64,000 nucleotides of DNA from contig JARUPZ010000031.1 in NCBI GenBank assembly GCA_031213475.1, positions 374,501 to 438,500 on the forward strand, in the 5' to 3' direction. Origin of the DNA: Nereocystis luetkeana. Lineage: Eukaryota > Sar > Phaeophyceae > Laminariales > Laminariaceae. The position numbers were made by a program, and so were the translations under genes. Of the stretch, positions 27,001 through 36,600 are shown piece after piece. The notes beneath the pieces are model-generated. The model did no database searches. It was given only the letters and a program-made list of their open reading frames with translations, and was not told the origin of the DNA. Within the stretch, counting starts at the first letter, position 1; each line of letters starts with the position of its first letter.

Positions 27001-28314
27001 CACATCGACCGGGCAGCATTTATCTGAAAAATAGTAGGTTGATACTTTTTACCAGGTACGTCGTACGAAGAAAAACGTCGAAGGGAAAACAATAAGAAGC
27101 ATCAACTCACCGTGAGCTCAAATACTGCTGCTCTCGTCCGTCGTTGCGATTAATTAAGGGCGCTCTCCCCCGCTCTCGTCGTTTACAAGCGAAGCACGCT
27201 CGCCAATCGCCATGCTGGTACTGCTGTACCAGGTATTAATAGGACTGTAAAGTCACCTCAAGGATATATTCTCATATAATGCAGCCTACCTACACCACTA
27301 CTACTGTAAAGTACCAGGTATCACCTGTAGTCGTGCAACAGCAGCCTTACTAGTGTATAATAATAGCAGCAGCAGCAGAAAAAGACAACAAGATACGTTC
27401 ACCCCAGACGGTTCATGTTCGATTCAACCATGGGTCAATCTAGACAGAAAGCGGTGGAGCAGTCTTTCTTCCTTCCCCCCCCCCCCGACCCTTCCCTCCC
27501 TTTTAGCGATGCGTTAGTGTAGAGTGCGTCGTACGGGGCAGAGAAAGCTCATCGACCCGCCAAAAAATATTAAGCCGCCGTTACCTCTTCAAGCACCGTC
27601 CTCGTCCCACCACCGCCGTATTTCCAACCGACCAGGTATAGCACTACGAACGTCGTATATACATCAACTTGCTGTATGCTGGTATAATACGCCCCCCAGG
27701 ACACTGCTCTGCCGTGACTACAGCAGTATTCTGTTTTCCTGGGTCGCGTTCGAGCTGACGCGTGTACGAGACATACGCTAACGATGGGCTCGTTACACGC
27801 TGGTAGAACAACAGCGTGCTAACCGACTGCGGATGCTCCTGGAGACGTTCATTGCTTGCTTTTCGTTGGGATGACTCACCTCTGCGGCGAGCTCCATCTT
27901 CTCCTCCCCCTGCTCCCCGGCAGCAGCCATGCGACCCTCCCCTCTCCTCCTAGCCGACATCCTCTCTATCCCGTTGCGTCTGCGCGGAAGAGTCCGAGTG
28001 CGCGGGTCGAGCCCCTTGTCTAATAAGCCGCCACTGGCAGCCCCGACGTATCCTCCAGCAAATGATCCGACGAAGCCAACGGGGCAATCGACAGCTCGGG
28101 CAGGGGGAGGAGGTGGTGCTGCCTCTGTGTCACCTCCATGAGAGCTGAACAACAGCAGGGTAGAGAGCAACAGCAGGCCGAAAGCAAAGGGGTGATGCCC
28201 TCGGCAAGGGGTATGCACAGCCGTACTCTTATTGCTCGGCATCCTCGACACGGTGGGTCGCTGGAGCAGCAACGGCGAACAAGCAGGGGCCATCGTTTTC
28301 GCGTATATCGCCAT
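4122..28314 (-). CDS. 14-exon gene for a 950-residue protein of unknown family
   Basis: Exons, in coding order: 28314-27880, 22952-22749, 22260-22102, 21322-21084, 20426-20336, 19539-19468, 16717-16654, 15220-15108, 13529-13417, 12227-12041, 10481-10353, 8308-8206, 6997-6820, 4887-4122. All introns are GT-AG, every junction phase matches, and the sum is 2853 nt. The N-terminus has a hydrophobic stretch (FAFGLLLLSTLLLFSS) that could be a signal peptide or anchor; initiation at Met25 (28242) would place it as a signal. Residues 146-170 form a small-residue helix (VVGAVTKAAVGVAVGRAAA). Residues 214-700 look mostly helical and include an EF-hand-like loop at 500-511 (DEKGIGELSFDE). The last ~200 residues are Gly/Pro/Ser-rich. 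I do not recognise the family. The exon chain is firm, the function is unknown. Exons of 64 and 72 nt lie among introns up to 4.9 kb. Confidence 0.82.
4888..6819 (-). other. last intron of the 14-exon gene
   Basis: A 1.9-kb phase-2 intron, from donor GTGAGG at 6819 to acceptor CGCACAG at 4888. It completes a Trp codon (TG|G). It contains a copy of the interspersed repeat at 5133-5320. No other exon was seen. Confidence 0.75.
5133..5320 (+). repeat. interspersed repeat family 1
   Basis: It starts near GGGGTGTACTCATGCCATCC and runs through a conserved core (CCGTAGTCGTATGACCATAG, CGGAG, GTTTTCACAGACGAGGCAGA) to CCTACGAAGAACCGC. Related copies lie at 9950, 10185, 13025, 21770, 36030 and 37095. 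Confidence 0.7.
7345..7379. repeat. (CGCA)n microsatellite
   Basis: About eight perfect ACGC/GCAC tetranucleotide units, lying in the intron between exons 12 and 13 of the minus-strand gene. Confidence 0.9.
7822..7862. mobile_element. TTAA-MITE remnant (one arm)
   Basis: It carries the GCAGTCCCGTTTTGGGG arm of the TTAA-flanked hairpin family after a TTAA. The second arm is missing or decayed. Confidence 0.45.
8460..8500. repeat. (TTG/CTG)n microsatellite
   Basis: A run of TTG units passing into TGC/TAC triplets. The antisense strand reads poly-Asn, but it lies in an intron. Confidence 0.8.
9400..9461. repeat. perfect-stem hairpin
   Basis: GTCGTTC, two unpaired bases, then GAGCGATCCCACGAA form a stem with the mirrored right arm at 9438-9461 around a short GAATTCGAAGGGA loop. 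It lies in an intron of the minus-strand gene. It could be a small foldback element. Confidence 0.6.
9950..10170 (-). repeat. interspersed repeat family 1
   Basis: Same family as 5133-5320 in reverse orientation, with the core GGATGCAGCTCACCCTC and GTCTGCCTGGTCGG. It ends at a run of about 17 C. Confidence 0.7.
10185..10315 (-). repeat. interspersed repeat family 1, partial tandem copy
   Basis: It repeats the last ~110 bp of the preceding copy (GCAAGCAATGTCTGCCTGGT onward), ending at CCATGCATGAGATCGAGTAC and followed by another C homopolymer. Confidence 0.7.
11365..11530. repeat. short tandem repeat array
   Basis: About nine imperfect units of ACCTAAATATCAACTCTGTA or TGCA form, with period 17-22 bp, in an intron of the minus-strand gene. 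Confidence 0.85.
12250..12767. repeat. 127-bp minisatellite, ~4 units
   Basis: The marker ACCGCGGACGGAGACC recurs at 12314, 12441, 12568 and 12695, an exact 127-bp period with only a few substitutions between units. It lies in the intron just upstream of exon 10 of the minus-strand gene. Confidence 0.95.
13025..13190 (+). repeat. interspersed repeat family 1, two partial copies
   Basis: Two partial copies carry GGTGTACTC, ATCATGCATGGCC and CGTATGACC. They are separated by a G12 run and followed by a G run longer than 20 at 13186-13208. Confidence 0.65.
13892..13996. mobile_element. TA-flanked MITE, copy 1
   Basis: The ends are TTACGGGGGGCCATAGTTAA and its mirror, with TA on both sides. The 105-bp element has an AT-rich core (AAATATTGTTAGTAAAAATG). 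TA target duplication is typical of Tc1/mariner-type elements. No transposase is encoded. Confidence 0.85.
14735..14838. mobile_element. TA-flanked MITE, copy 2
   Basis: Same terminal inverted repeats and TA flanks as copy 1, with the core in the opposite orientation. Confidence 0.85.
16110..16214. mobile_element. TA-flanked MITE, copy 3
   Basis: Nearly identical to copy 1 (TTGGTAAAAATGG core), with TA flanks present. Confidence 0.85.
16455..16550. mobile_element. TTAA-MITE relative, degenerate
   Basis: The arms GGACCGCAGTCCCG and CGGGACTGCAGTCCTG fold back on each other as in the TTAA family, but the terminal TTAA is not intact on the left. Confidence 0.5.
16859..16963. mobile_element. TA-flanked MITE, copy 4
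   Basis: TTACGGGGGAGCATAGTAAA and a mirrored end, TA flanks. The core has diverged. Confidence 0.85.
16969..17460. repeat. direct duplication of a ~205-bp segment
   Basis: 16969-17170 and 17254-17460 share GAGGCGTTCTAC, CTCACCCGAAAACTGATTTC and GGCATTC, then CGACGATTTTGGGT and CCGTCATTCAG in order, at about 80-85 percent by eye. Each unit includes a small hairpin around AGGCTCCTC/GAGGAGCT. Confidence 0.7.
17803..17908. mobile_element. TA-flanked MITE, copy 5
   Basis: TTACCGGGGACTACATTAAA start and a mirrored CCCCCGTAA end, TA flanks. It is the most diverged left end of the family. Confidence 0.75.
18654..18758. mobile_element. TA-flanked MITE, copy 6
   Basis: TCACGGGGGGTCATAGTTAA start and a TATGGTCCCCCGGAA end, with TA on both sides. 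Confidence 0.75.
20997..21062. repeat. (GA)n microsatellite
   Basis: About 30 uninterrupted AG units, ending 22 bp from the exon 4 donor of the minus-strand gene. On that strand it is a (CT)n tract starting just inside the intron. Confidence 0.95.
21770..21885 (-). repeat. interspersed repeat family 1
   Basis: GCCTGGTCGGTGAAAACCCG and GGTCTCTATGGTCGTACCAC match the family. It is flanked by C runs on both sides. Confidence 0.65.
26290..27026 (+). pseudogene. Ty3/gypsy-like polyprotein fragment, decayed
   Basis: 26325-26388 reads KLSPDQKAAVIDLCARYRPV, like the segment before reverse transcriptase in gypsy polyproteins. 26931-27026 reads GGVKFISTADVLSVFW, then a TAA stop where Gln is expected, then after a one-base frameshift IPVAEEHIDRAAF. 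This matches the conserved gypsy block of the form FSTxDLxSGFWQIP. The two pieces are separated by an inserted foldback element (26385-26651). No LTRs were identified. Stop and frameshift show it is dead. Confidence 0.7.
26385..26651. mobile_element. foldback element inside the retroelement fossil
   Basis: The ends TGCCTTGTGTCGTCGG and CCGACGACACTAGGCA are inverted copies. The arms of about 120 bp (GTTGGAGGCGTTGGAGG, GTGCTGCCCTGCTTGCTTTC, TTTGTCCCTGACGAGCT) pair almost fully around a short centre near 26520. A third partial arm copy lies at 26715-26765. Confidence 0.8.
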
Positions 28315-28538
28315 CGCGTCGAATCACCGTGCATATCCGGAGCGGCAGCGTCCCTGAGAGCAGAAAATGATGGCCGGATGAGCAAAACAGCACATGCTGG
28401 GCGTTTTCGGATGATGTTGACTCCCTTCGCAAAAACGCCTGTGAATCCAAATAAAACCTCCGAGATTTTCACCACATTCAACAAATACATTCAATTCAAC
28501 ACTCAACAAACAGAAGCTGGTAGGTCACAGACTATGGA
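28315..28538. promoter_or_regulatory. probable bidirectional promoter
   Basis: Only 224 bp separate the start codon of the minus-strand 14-exon gene (28314) from that of the plus-strand CDPK (28539). If the minus gene starts at Met25 the gap is 296 bp. An in-frame TAG lies 18 bp before the CDPK ATG. No TATA box was recognised. An upstream non-coding exon is possible for either gene. Confidence 0.5.
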
Positions 28539-30362
28539 ATGAAGCTCCCGGGGCTGGTGCGGAGCAAGAGCAAGCGCCTCAACGAGGAGCTAGTGCGGGA
28601 GAGAGAATGTCTCCACGAGAAGAAGCTGGAAGTGGCCGAGCTGAGAGCGAACTTAGTGCACGAGGAGTACACGCGCAACGTGACAGAAGTTTACGACTTT
28701 TCGTAAGTTCGAAAGTGCGCGAAAAACAGTCACCGACTGGATTGCTGTACCCTCTGCACGATATCATATCATATGCAGAATGGCGGATTGTGTTGATCCT
28801 CATCGGCAGGAGAGAACCTGAGAACCGAGCAGGACGCCGCACGGTTAGTGGTGCGACCGCGGCCGGTGCGTTGCGTACGAAGCTCGCACTGTCATGTACC
28901 ATGTACCACCCATATTGAAGCATGTACGTAGCAACTCCGCTTTCCCAAAGTACGATCGTTCGAACGCTTGCGTTGATCTGATTGATCTACTTACTGCTGT
29001 TTGCCCCCCCGTGACGAAACGAAACTAACGCTCGGCGACGCGGGACGCAGGACAGCAGTTCGATGGAAGTTGCGTGCGAGTGGGTAGAGCAAGTGCTTCG
29101 GGCGTCAAGGAGGGCGTATCGACTATCGGTCGAGGAGAACGGCGAGGCAAAAAAGTCGGCTCTTACAACCGCGTAGGCGTCGTGTGTGACGTTGCGACGC
29201 TGCCATCTCGTACATGGAGTCTAGAGTCCAGTCCAGAGTCCCCGAGTCGAGATTCCTGAATATCAACAAGTGATCAGTGGTTGCACGATCAGTGCGACCC
29301 CGTTTCCATCAACCTTTTATAACTTCCACACCTCACAGATCTCGGGTATAGCAGATAGATCAGACAGTCGATCCCCTCTTCATGATCAATTTGTTGATAT
29401 GGCAGATCATTCATAATTTTCCCGATATTTTTCAAGCAGGTCGTGTTGCCGCCGTATATTACGGGGGACCATAGTAAACAGGACCTATGGTACACATAAA
29501 AACCTATATATTTAACTATTTTTCCCGCAATACTTGGTCCTATTTACTGCTGTGGTTCCCGCGATAGTAACCTGCATGATTTTGGGCATGGTTCCGTGGA
29601 TTGGATCTGTGTATACGTGTATACTCCAATGCGTACACTACACAAGATCCTGCTCATCTCATAACGGCTGAAATCATAACGGCAGGTTTGGGATCTAAAA
29701 TCATAACGGCAGGTTTAGGAGCTACAGCAGTAGGATCTAAAAGGTGTCGATCGTGATCTGTCATGGGTGTGCAACCTTCGTACTTTTATTTTGTACATGG
29801 TGCATCGTACATCCTACGCATCGCTCCAGGTGATGTACGTACCCACCAGATACCAGGAAATATACAGCCGGTATATAACAGCGAAACAGGGCAGCAGCTG
29901 ATTGTGCTCAGCAACTGCTGCCGTCACTTTGTTGTTTGCGTGTTACAGTATTTCCCACGCACGAGCACAAACGGTACCCAACGATACCCAGTGTCCAGCA
30001 CACCCAGGTCCGTACCCGTACATACTCGTACTGGTACGAGTAGCACCAGTCTCATGGTCACAAACGACGAGTACACGTACAGTACGACGATATATTACAT
30101 TGGGAGGCAACAAAAATAATTGGCTCGAATTTTACACGAGTCACTTGTTAATATTGATATAATAGTGTTGGACACACCTTGCCTCACATGAGAAAGATAG
30201 TACAGCTGTCGTTATAATAGAAACTCGTGCAGCAGAATATTTTGTGACTGTCGTCAACTTGTGAGCGTTGGTGGATGGTGGACGGCAGTTGTGGTTGGTG
30301 TTGGCTCGTCGCCCAAACATCTTCCGTGGACACAAGACATGCTCCAATTATTCCCTGATATT

Positions 30363-30401
<39 letters not shown>

Positions 30402-30596
30402 CGGCCACCCCTACTGTAGTCTCCTTATTCAATGGCGTACAGCTGGGCCCTCTTGGTTTTGTTCAGCGCTCCAGCTACGCTGCTTCTTATTGTTTGTGCT
30501 GGTTTGAAGGACGTCGTAGAAAATCGGCTTCAGCCAGCTCGAACGGGTCCCGATAAATAACCAACACAGCACAACAGTAGCACAGCAGCAGCAAAC

Positions 30597-30629
<33 letters not shown>

Positions 30630-33600
30630 GCTACCACTAGCTTTTCTGTGCGACGGCGTACAGCTGGGCCCTCTAGGTGTTGTTGAGCGCTGGTGCTGCG
30701 CTGTTGTTTGTTTGTGCATTCGTTTGTGATATGTGTTGGTTTGGTGGACGTCGTACGAAATTGGCTTCAGCCAGCTCGAAACGGGTCCCAATAAAAAACC
30801 AACACAACAGCAGCAGCATCTCAGCGGCAAAAGCAGCAAGCAGCAGTAGCAAACGCAGCACCAGCAGCACCAGCAGCAGTGGCAGAAACGGTCACTTCTA
30901 GCGTTGTTGATCTACAGCGTACTCGTAAATCTGGACCCTCTTGGTCTTGTTCAGCGCTGATGATGTGTATCTTGTTGTTTGGAGGCCCACCAACCGCCGT
31001 GGTCCCAGGCGCCCCCACCGGTCGGGGTGTCGGGGTGTCAAGCGCCGCTCGCCTACACGATATCGGTCCGCAGAAAACCAATAGGGCAGCAGATCACAGA
31101 CCCAGGAGCGCAGTTCGGGCGGCTCCCATTCGTGACACTGGGTACGCGTAGCAGCGCGCTGGGTGCCGTGGTGGACTCACTGGGTTGTTGTTCTGTTGCT
31201 TGCTGCTGTTGTTGATGTCTCTTGCCTCGAGGCGCTTTTGTTTGTCCCCGCGATGAAAACACTCTGCCTATTTTATACACAATACATTTATCAGAATTTG
31301 GTGAAAAAGTGCGGACAAAAAAGTGCGGACATTATCAGCTGTTTATTCAAGTAAAAACGGCTTCGGCTATCTGGTAAGGGGCCCCTGTCACGACTTTGCG
31401 ATACATTAGGAAGCTCGCGTTCGCTCGTAATAGGAAATTTTCTTATGAAATTGAGTCTGTCCCAAAATAAGAGTTTCACACGTGGTGTACATTGGCGGCT
31501 ACTTGTCGTTATTCTTCCTCCATAGTAACGTTTTCCCTCGATTTTGTCGCCGTCCTCCCCTCGAAACTGGTGATGCAAACGCGACGAGAAGCCAGGGGAA
31601 AGATGCCAGAGAGGTGGGAGGGTTCGGAGAGGTGCAGGTGGTGCGCCACCGCCAGTCAAGCACCAAGTACGCCATGAAGACCGTGCCCCTCTCGCGCGTC
31701 AAGAGCCGGAAGGGCTTCGACTTCATCATGAGAGAGGTGGACCTCCTCAAGTCTCTCGATCACCCCAACATCGTGCGCCTCCAGGTAACTTTTACGCGCG
31801 GTCGACCGCTGCAGTCTCGGGAGGGCAGTGTGGTGATCCAGACAGTATATGCAGGGATCGTTCAGAGCGGAGATCCGATTTGTGGGTTGTTTTCGGAGGG
31901 CTGCCTCCGTGGAGAGGTTGAAATTGTCGGTTCCGTTGACAGCCAACGCTGCGTGAGACGAAATCTGTTAAACCAGGGCTTGCGAAGAACTCAAGCAACT
32001 ACGCTCTGCTGTTGGCGGGGCCACTCAGAGAGAAGGGTCACAGCTCGTCCGTGGGCTGTGTACGGGCAGTCAGTGGCGTCAGTTGATGCTGACGAATATT
32101 CCGATATGCGCGGTCGACCGTCCCTCTGCCGTGCTGTTCGCTGTCTATATAACGGCCGACGGCACCAGCGGTGGACATGGCACCTTTGTCGCTGTCGCTC
32201 GTTGCCTTTGGCACTCGCTGTCACAGGGCTCACAGTCTTGCCGAAGACTGCAGTGAAGCGGTGCCTGCTGCCGTGGAAGCGTTGCAAGCATTGTAGCGCT
32301 CCTTTGTGCTTGCAGGGCGAGCACGAAGAAGCCTGACATTGAACACACAGAGTGTTCTTTCCATCTTCTGGGTGTGGAGATAGATACTGTGCTCGTGCGA
32401 GCACGCCGAAGTGTGAGCAACGCGTGTAAGCCATTTTTCCTTCGATTTCGACTGAAATACCTATGTGTGTGGTCTATTGCTTATTTTTTCGCCGTGCCGA
32501 ATACAGAAACAACGCAACTGACGAGTTCTTGTCCGTGGGCCTATACTTTATTGCGGTCAATGTTTGCCGCTTCCCGCCGTCCGTTTTGCACTTTTTTTCC
32601 GTGGCACATGCGCGTGCCCCGCGCTCTCAGGAGGTGTACGTCACCAACACCCACCTTTACATGGCCATGGATTTGATCGAAGGCGGCAATTTGGCCGGCC
32701 GTTGCCGCTTCAAGGGGGAAGCAGAGGCCGCGGTTGTCGTCAGGCAGATCGTCCGAGCCCTTCGATACTTACACGACCGAAATATCGCGGTAAGTCCAAC
32801 GAGTGTCGGGCCCTTTCTCGCCCTGCACTCACCCCGTGCGCCCACGAGAACGCAACAAGTTGTTGTGCCGTTTGTGCTGCTGCCTCCTCCGCCTATGTGG
32901 GGATCGTAGCTTGTGCAGGTATGCGCTTGCTCGAGCGCGGACGGCGCCTTGATCTGGGAGTTCGCTTTCCCTCTCTAGGTTTTGGTTGGCGTGCCTGCGG
33001 TCGATGGTGGACACGCGTAGTTTTCTGGGTGCTGGGTATGTCATGTTTCTCTGCAGCTTTGCTGGCGATTGTCCATGTGCTCTGAAGGGTGTATCCATCG
33101 CTTGCGCCGCCGTGGTTGCTATCTCGACACCTTCCCGAACGAACCGTCTGCTTCGCGCTCTCCCGTCGCTTCCTCTATCAGCACCGTGACCTGAAGCTCG
33201 AGAACATTTTGTTGGAGACCAGCAGAGAGGAAGGCGGTGCCCCCTCCGTCAAGCTTGTGGATTTCGGCCTGAGCGCCATCTACGAAGAGAACGGAGTGTC
33301 CACCGACGTTTTGGGTAGCTGGGTGAGGGTACGCGGTTGCGAGCCTGTTCTATACGGCAAAACGAAACTTCAGCTCTGAGAATGAAGGGTTTGCTGCGAT
33401 TTGGTAGCTACGTTCATTCGGTTTTGGGCAAGTTAGTGTTGATGACTTGTGGCAATTGTTATAAGAGCCTTTTTTCGAAGCCTTGGAGCTCTGGTGTCTC
33501 GAAAGTTTTTCGTGGGAGACCTCTCCGCGGTGTGACATTGCCGAAATCTATCCTGCGGAGTACGAAGGACTACGAGCTCCAGCCTCAAGCTGCTTGGTCC

Positions 33601-36600
33601 TTTGCTTCGGAATCATTGGACGTCTGTGGAAGACATCCACCACCCGGTCGAGACGGTAGACTGGATGTCGTCGACGGTGTCGACGGCTGACCCACAAGCC
33701 ATCCCCGTCTCCGCGTTGGGTCGCCTTTGGACGGATGTTCAGACACTGAGATGTCTACCTCTAAGGCACATAGTGCTTCGCTCTGTGAGTGTCACAGGAC
33801 GAAATGCGCTGGCCCCGCTCTTGCTCCGAAAGCTCGGAAGCCGCTCTGTCACCTGACCTCCGTCGATGGCACCGTCCGCAGCATAGCGCATATTGGTGGA
33901 AAGCGCCCTCGCCCCCCGCCCCCCCCGACCGACATTCTCCCTCTTCGGGTATGCCTTTTGTGTCCCACTTGACAGAAATACGTAGCCCCTGAGGTTATCA
34001 AGGGTCGATATCGGCCAGCCTTAGCTGACATGTGGTCGCTGGGAGTGGTGGCGTACGTCCTCATCAGTGGGGCGTTTCCCTTCGATGGTGACACCAAGGA
34101 GCTCATCAAGCACAGAATATCGGGTGAGTATTATACGTATACGTGCCAGACGCCGAGGAGCTCGTCAAACATTAAATATCGGGTGAATATTATACCCTGG
34201 TAAAGTTTCAACCAGGTCACTCGGCGCCGGCCGAAACAGAACGCCTGTTAACCGGCATAGAAAACTGTATCATGCCAGGTAGGCCTGTATATATTGAGGC
34301 TCGAGGGGCTCCAGTCCGCCGGCCGGCCTGCCCACTAGCGCAGCCCCCGCCGCCCACGCCCCTGAAATCTTCTACCAAACCCTAACCCTTTCCTCTGTTT
34401 TTCTTCGGTTGTTCTAAAAGCGGCGAGGTTTGCCTTCCCCGCAAAAGCCTGGGCGGGGACAAGCGAGGCGTCTAAGCACTTCGTCCGCTCCCTCCTGCTA
34501 AAGAGCCCCGAGCTGAGGCTTTCCGCCGCCAGTGCCCAGCAGCACCCTTGGCTGAAGGGGGCGGAGGAGGAGTCGCAGACCCCTCGGAAGGATTCGAGCT
34601 TCCACGAGGAAATCACGCGCTCCATGGTTGACTTTCGGTGAGGAGTGTGTGGGCGTTCTTGTGAGGGGGCGAGGAGCGGGCAGGGGAAAGAGAGAGAAGG
34701 CAGGGAGTGAGAGGTGCGTTGGGCGACTCGGGGTTGGTGGTGCTGGATACCCCATCCCGTTGGAGTGACTCCTGCTTGGGCTCTTTTTCTTGTTAGGGCC
34801 GCTCTTAACGACACGGTGCAAATGGCCCAAAACACACCAGGTGCCAGTTTGGTAGTTTTTTTTTTTGAAGTCGTGAATTAGTAACTGCAAGCAGCGAATC
34901 ATTTTTTCGGTGAATGTGCCAACGAAGGACTAGGGAGTTACCCAAAAACGAGTCTGGCCGAAATGTGGCTGTCTTGGTATTTTGTCAAGTCGAGATTTCC
35001 ACTCTTTTGGCCATTTTGCATGTTTTTTTTTTCTATTCTACGAGTCATTCAAAACGGCCCTTATGCCCCCGTCGAGTAATGTCGTGGAGATAAAAATTAT
35101 GGACGCTGTGCTAAGGTCTTCTGATAGGATTATATCGAAAGCCCCCTTGTTCTAGGAGTCGAGCATGCAATAGGCCTGCCATCCTCTAAACCCAAACTCG
35201 GTAAAAACAACAGGCTGTGCAACCGCTGCGCCGCACTGAACCGCTGTGGTACTTTGAGCGGAAGGATTCCTTGCGCTTGACGTCTGTCGATGGCTACTGT
35301 GGTGCCTCCATTGCCTGGTGGTGGGCTGCATGTCGTCGTGGTTGTCAACTCAGCCATACCGTGCATCGTTTTCTTTGTCAAACGTGGTACTTGGAACAAC
35401 TGGCTGGGGAGACGTCCACCGCCCAGAAATATCCTGCTGTGTTGTTATTGCTGTTGTTGGTGGTGGCGGTGTTTTGTTTTGTGTTTGTTCGCCACCGAGA
35501 AATGGCCTGCTACGCATGTTGCTGCTGTTGGTGGTGGTGGTGGTGTTATTTTGTATTTGTTCTCCACCGAGAGAGGGCCTGCTACGCAGGTTGTTGTTGT
35601 TGCTGTTGTTTTTTAGTTTTTGTTGCCGTTGTTGTTCGCGCATTAGCTCATCGCCGTACTGCAATCTATCTACAGTAGTTCGTGGTCACAAGACAAGCCC
35701 CAACGCTTGTAGAGTGGAAAACATCGAAGCTAAAAGCAGGAAATAGAAATGAGAAATATCCCACATCGGACGGGCTGCGGGTGGGCGTGTGTGCGCGGGT
35801 GTCGAGTGGGCATGATATGGGTGTTGACGTACGTACCTACGTGCAATCGATTCCGTTGTGCGGTGGCACAGGCAGGCGAACGGCATGAAACAGCTGGCGC
35901 TAGAAGTGGTGGCGCGGACGCTAGACCAGGGGCAGATACGGCTGCTGACGGAAGAGTTCGACCGCGCTGACAACACCAACAATGGAGAGGTGAGAGGACG
36001 TCACTTGGCTGACGCGCTTGGTGCAATCCAATTTTTGCGCCTGGTCGGTGAAAACCCGACGTGCTCCGTCCCGGCATCGTAGGGATGCGAGGGTCTACGG
36101 TTATACGACTACGGCCGTGTATGATATCAAATACCCTACCCCCCTGCGCGCCTCTCTCCCCGAGCCACGCCCCTCGCTGACATTTAGCACTCTGTCCGAA
36201 AATCTGCGGGCGGTTTTGGTCCTCATTTCCATACCCAAACGGTCCATACTTTTTCGGACAAAAGTGGCAGTGGTTAGGAAAATCCGAGCTCGAGCGAGGG
36301 GTGGGCTTCGGAGCGTGCCTGGGTCCAGTCTTGGCGGTGTATGCGTCGAGCGTGTGATACGGACGGCGCCGTACCGCTTTCTCCTCGCCTATGCAACGTA
36401 GATGACGGCACCAGTCCGCGCGTGCTACTACCGTGCGGTAGGGGAGGTACCTACCACTCTCAACCGTGAAATAAGGATCGTTTTTATGTTCATATTTGAT
36501 CAACGACAATTGTATTTCGGGACAGAGTGGTGAGTATGACCACAGAGTGGTGAATACTAACACGGAGTAGTGAATACTAGCACGGGATGGTCAATATTAC

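Larger units (their letters stand above)
22953..27879 (-). other. first intron of the 14-exon gene
   Basis: A 4.9-kb phase-0 intron, from donor GTGAGT at 27879 to acceptor GGCCAG at 22953. The stretch 23000-26280 holds no exon I can support. 26290-27026 holds a decayed retroelement and a foldback element. Confidence 0.7.
28703..31609 (+). other. first intron of the CDPK gene
   Basis: A 2.9-kb intron (GTAAGT to GCCAG), phase 2. It contains a TA-flanked MITE and CAG repeats. A mini-exon supplying the usual Leu-Gly of the kinase loop may be hidden here, but I could not find one. Confidence 0.6.

Noticed and set aside
30429-30900. Poly-Cys, poly-Ser and poly-Gln frames
   Set aside because: They are produced by CAG microsatellites inside the first CDPK intron.
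31482-32336. Single long frame across CDPK exon 2
   Set aside because: Only 31610-31784 shows kinase sequence; the rest lies beyond a GTAACT donor and has no kinase similarity.
34801-34841. Possible extra CDPK exon (AALNDTVQMAQNTP)
   Set aside because: The acceptor is good but the donor GTGCCA is weak, and joining 34637 directly to 35872 gives the standard junction sequence FRQANGMKQLAL.
35217-35678. Plus-strand frame rich in Cys, Val and Trp
   Set aside because: Caused by TGTTG and GGTGG low-complexity sequence in CDPK intron 6.
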